Assembly: GCA_031295725.1 (NCBI GenBank)
Contig: JAUMNV010000096.1
Span: 1 to 5,312 of the forward strand
DNA length: 5,312 nucleotides
Reading direction: 5' to 3'
From: Collinsella sp.
Lineage (GTDB): Bacteria > Actinomycetota > Coriobacteriia > Coriobacteriales > Coriobacteriaceae
The notes under the pieces are model-generated. The model worked only from the letters and a program-made list of their open reading frames with translations. It searched no databases and was not told the origin of the DNA. Positions 5,103 to 5,312 of this stretch are shown in pieces. Each line of letters begins with the position of its first letter. The first letter of the stretch is position 1. Made by a program: the position numbers and the translations under genes.

Positions 5103-5310
5103 AAGCGACACCTCCAAGGGAAAGCATCGCCCGCGCGCGGGAATCCGCCGCTGTGATTCTACCCCACTGGCCGCCGCGGGGCTGCAGGAAACCCTCGGGG
5201 AAGATGGTCCGCCAAAAGTCGTACGGGCTGACCCATTCCCAGGACGGATAGTCGGACAGAAGGATGTCGTTCTTCTCGATGTAGGCATGGCGCTGGGCTG
5301 CCCACCAGGC
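5086..5310 (-). pseudogene. Truncated copy of the rep N-terminal region
   Basis: On the minus strand the rep frame (AWWAAQRHAYIEKNDILL onward) runs for 46 codons to the repeat boundary at 5172. It then continues through unrelated sequence for about 28 codons, overlapping the start of the 46-aa gene, to a TGA at 5088-5086. The primase motifs are absent, so this cannot be an active Rep. It is either a real partial duplication or the product of a fold-back joint created during amplification or assembly. Confidence 0.6.
5109..5161 (-). promoter_or_regulatory. Promoter/leader of the 46-aa gene
   Basis: On the minus strand, TAGAAT (5161-5156) is a near-consensus -10. No TTGACA-like hexamer is present at the right distance, where the sequence already belongs to the inverted terminal repeat. 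A 12-bp perfect palindrome CCCGCGCGCGGG (5130-5141) lies in the leader, followed by the GGAGGTG ribosome site (5115-5109). Confidence 0.45.
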
Positions 5311-5312
5311 AT
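5172..5312 (-). repeat. Terminal inverted repeat, right copy
   Basis: Perfect reverse complement of 1-141. The junction lies in a CCGCGGC-type palindromic GC tract at 5171-5178. Confidence 0.97.

Noticed and set aside
4873..5312. Plus-strand ATG frame open to the right edge
   Set aside because: No ribosome site, crosses a strong terminator, antisense to the better supported 46-aa gene, and ends inside the inverted repeat.
5103..5312. Upstream extension of the 46-aa gene to 116 aa on the minus strand
   Set aside because: The extra residues are a different-frame reading of the rep-derived repeat; the internal ATG 5102 has a strong Shine-Dalgarno.
1..5312. CRISPR array, insertion sequence or transposase, ParA ATPase, resistance gene
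   Set aside because: No regularly spaced repeats, no transposase or Walker-type motifs, no recognisable cargo in any supported frame.

Overview
The window looks like most of a small, high-GC, mobilizable cryptic plasmid of about 5.3 kb. It carries a primase-type replication protein (5' end missing), a small HTH/coiled-coil protein resembling single-protein plasmid partition factors, a two-gene operon with a mobilization accessory protein, an RSF1010-class oriT, a MobQ (MobA/MobL) relaxase, and a very small membrane-type/basic protein. I see no resistance, metabolic or restriction cargo. GC is visibly above 60%. The replication and mobilization proteins are of the kind found in gut Bacillota and Actinomycetota. 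With this GC, a Coriobacteriia-like host or another high-GC gut anaerobe is my best guess, but the sequence alone does not prove it.

Layout. 3-1865 (+): Rep, an archaeo-eukaryotic primase-like initiator, open to the left edge. 1846-2328 (+): HTH + coiled-coil protein overlapping the end of rep by 20 bp, with a dense field of GAAAC/GTTTC and GGGAA elements and an 18-bp Noc/parS-like palindrome just upstream. 2328-2370: a strong bidirectional terminator closing this operon against the convergent pair 2716-3039 (-) (TraD/MobC-like accessory protein) and 2393-2719 (-) (unknown 108-aa protein, ATGA-coupled). 3040-3391: non-coding mobilization region with oriT, a long dyad and a 26-bp direct repeat. 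3392-4777 (+): MobQ relaxase. 4778-4970: gene-free stretch with four hairpins, at least two of them intrinsic terminators, one per strand. 4962-5102 (-): 46-aa protein with a strong Shine-Dalgarno sequence.

How it works together. Rep primes and initiates replication. The HTH/coiled-coil protein probably binds its own upstream array and helps partition or regulates the operon. The relaxase, with the accessory protein, nicks the minus strand at oriT so that a helper conjugative element can move the plasmid. On the RSF1010 model the accessory operon enters the recipient first and mobA last.

The most unusual structural feature is that the two ends are perfect inverted copies of each other over exactly 141 bp, and this repeat lies inside the rep coding sequence. 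This means the window is the loop between two inverted copies whose remainder lies outside it, or it is a fold-back assembly or amplification artefact. The number 141 is also the largest k-mer of a common metagenome assembler, which argues that the true repeat is longer than what is visible and that the missing rep start lies in it.
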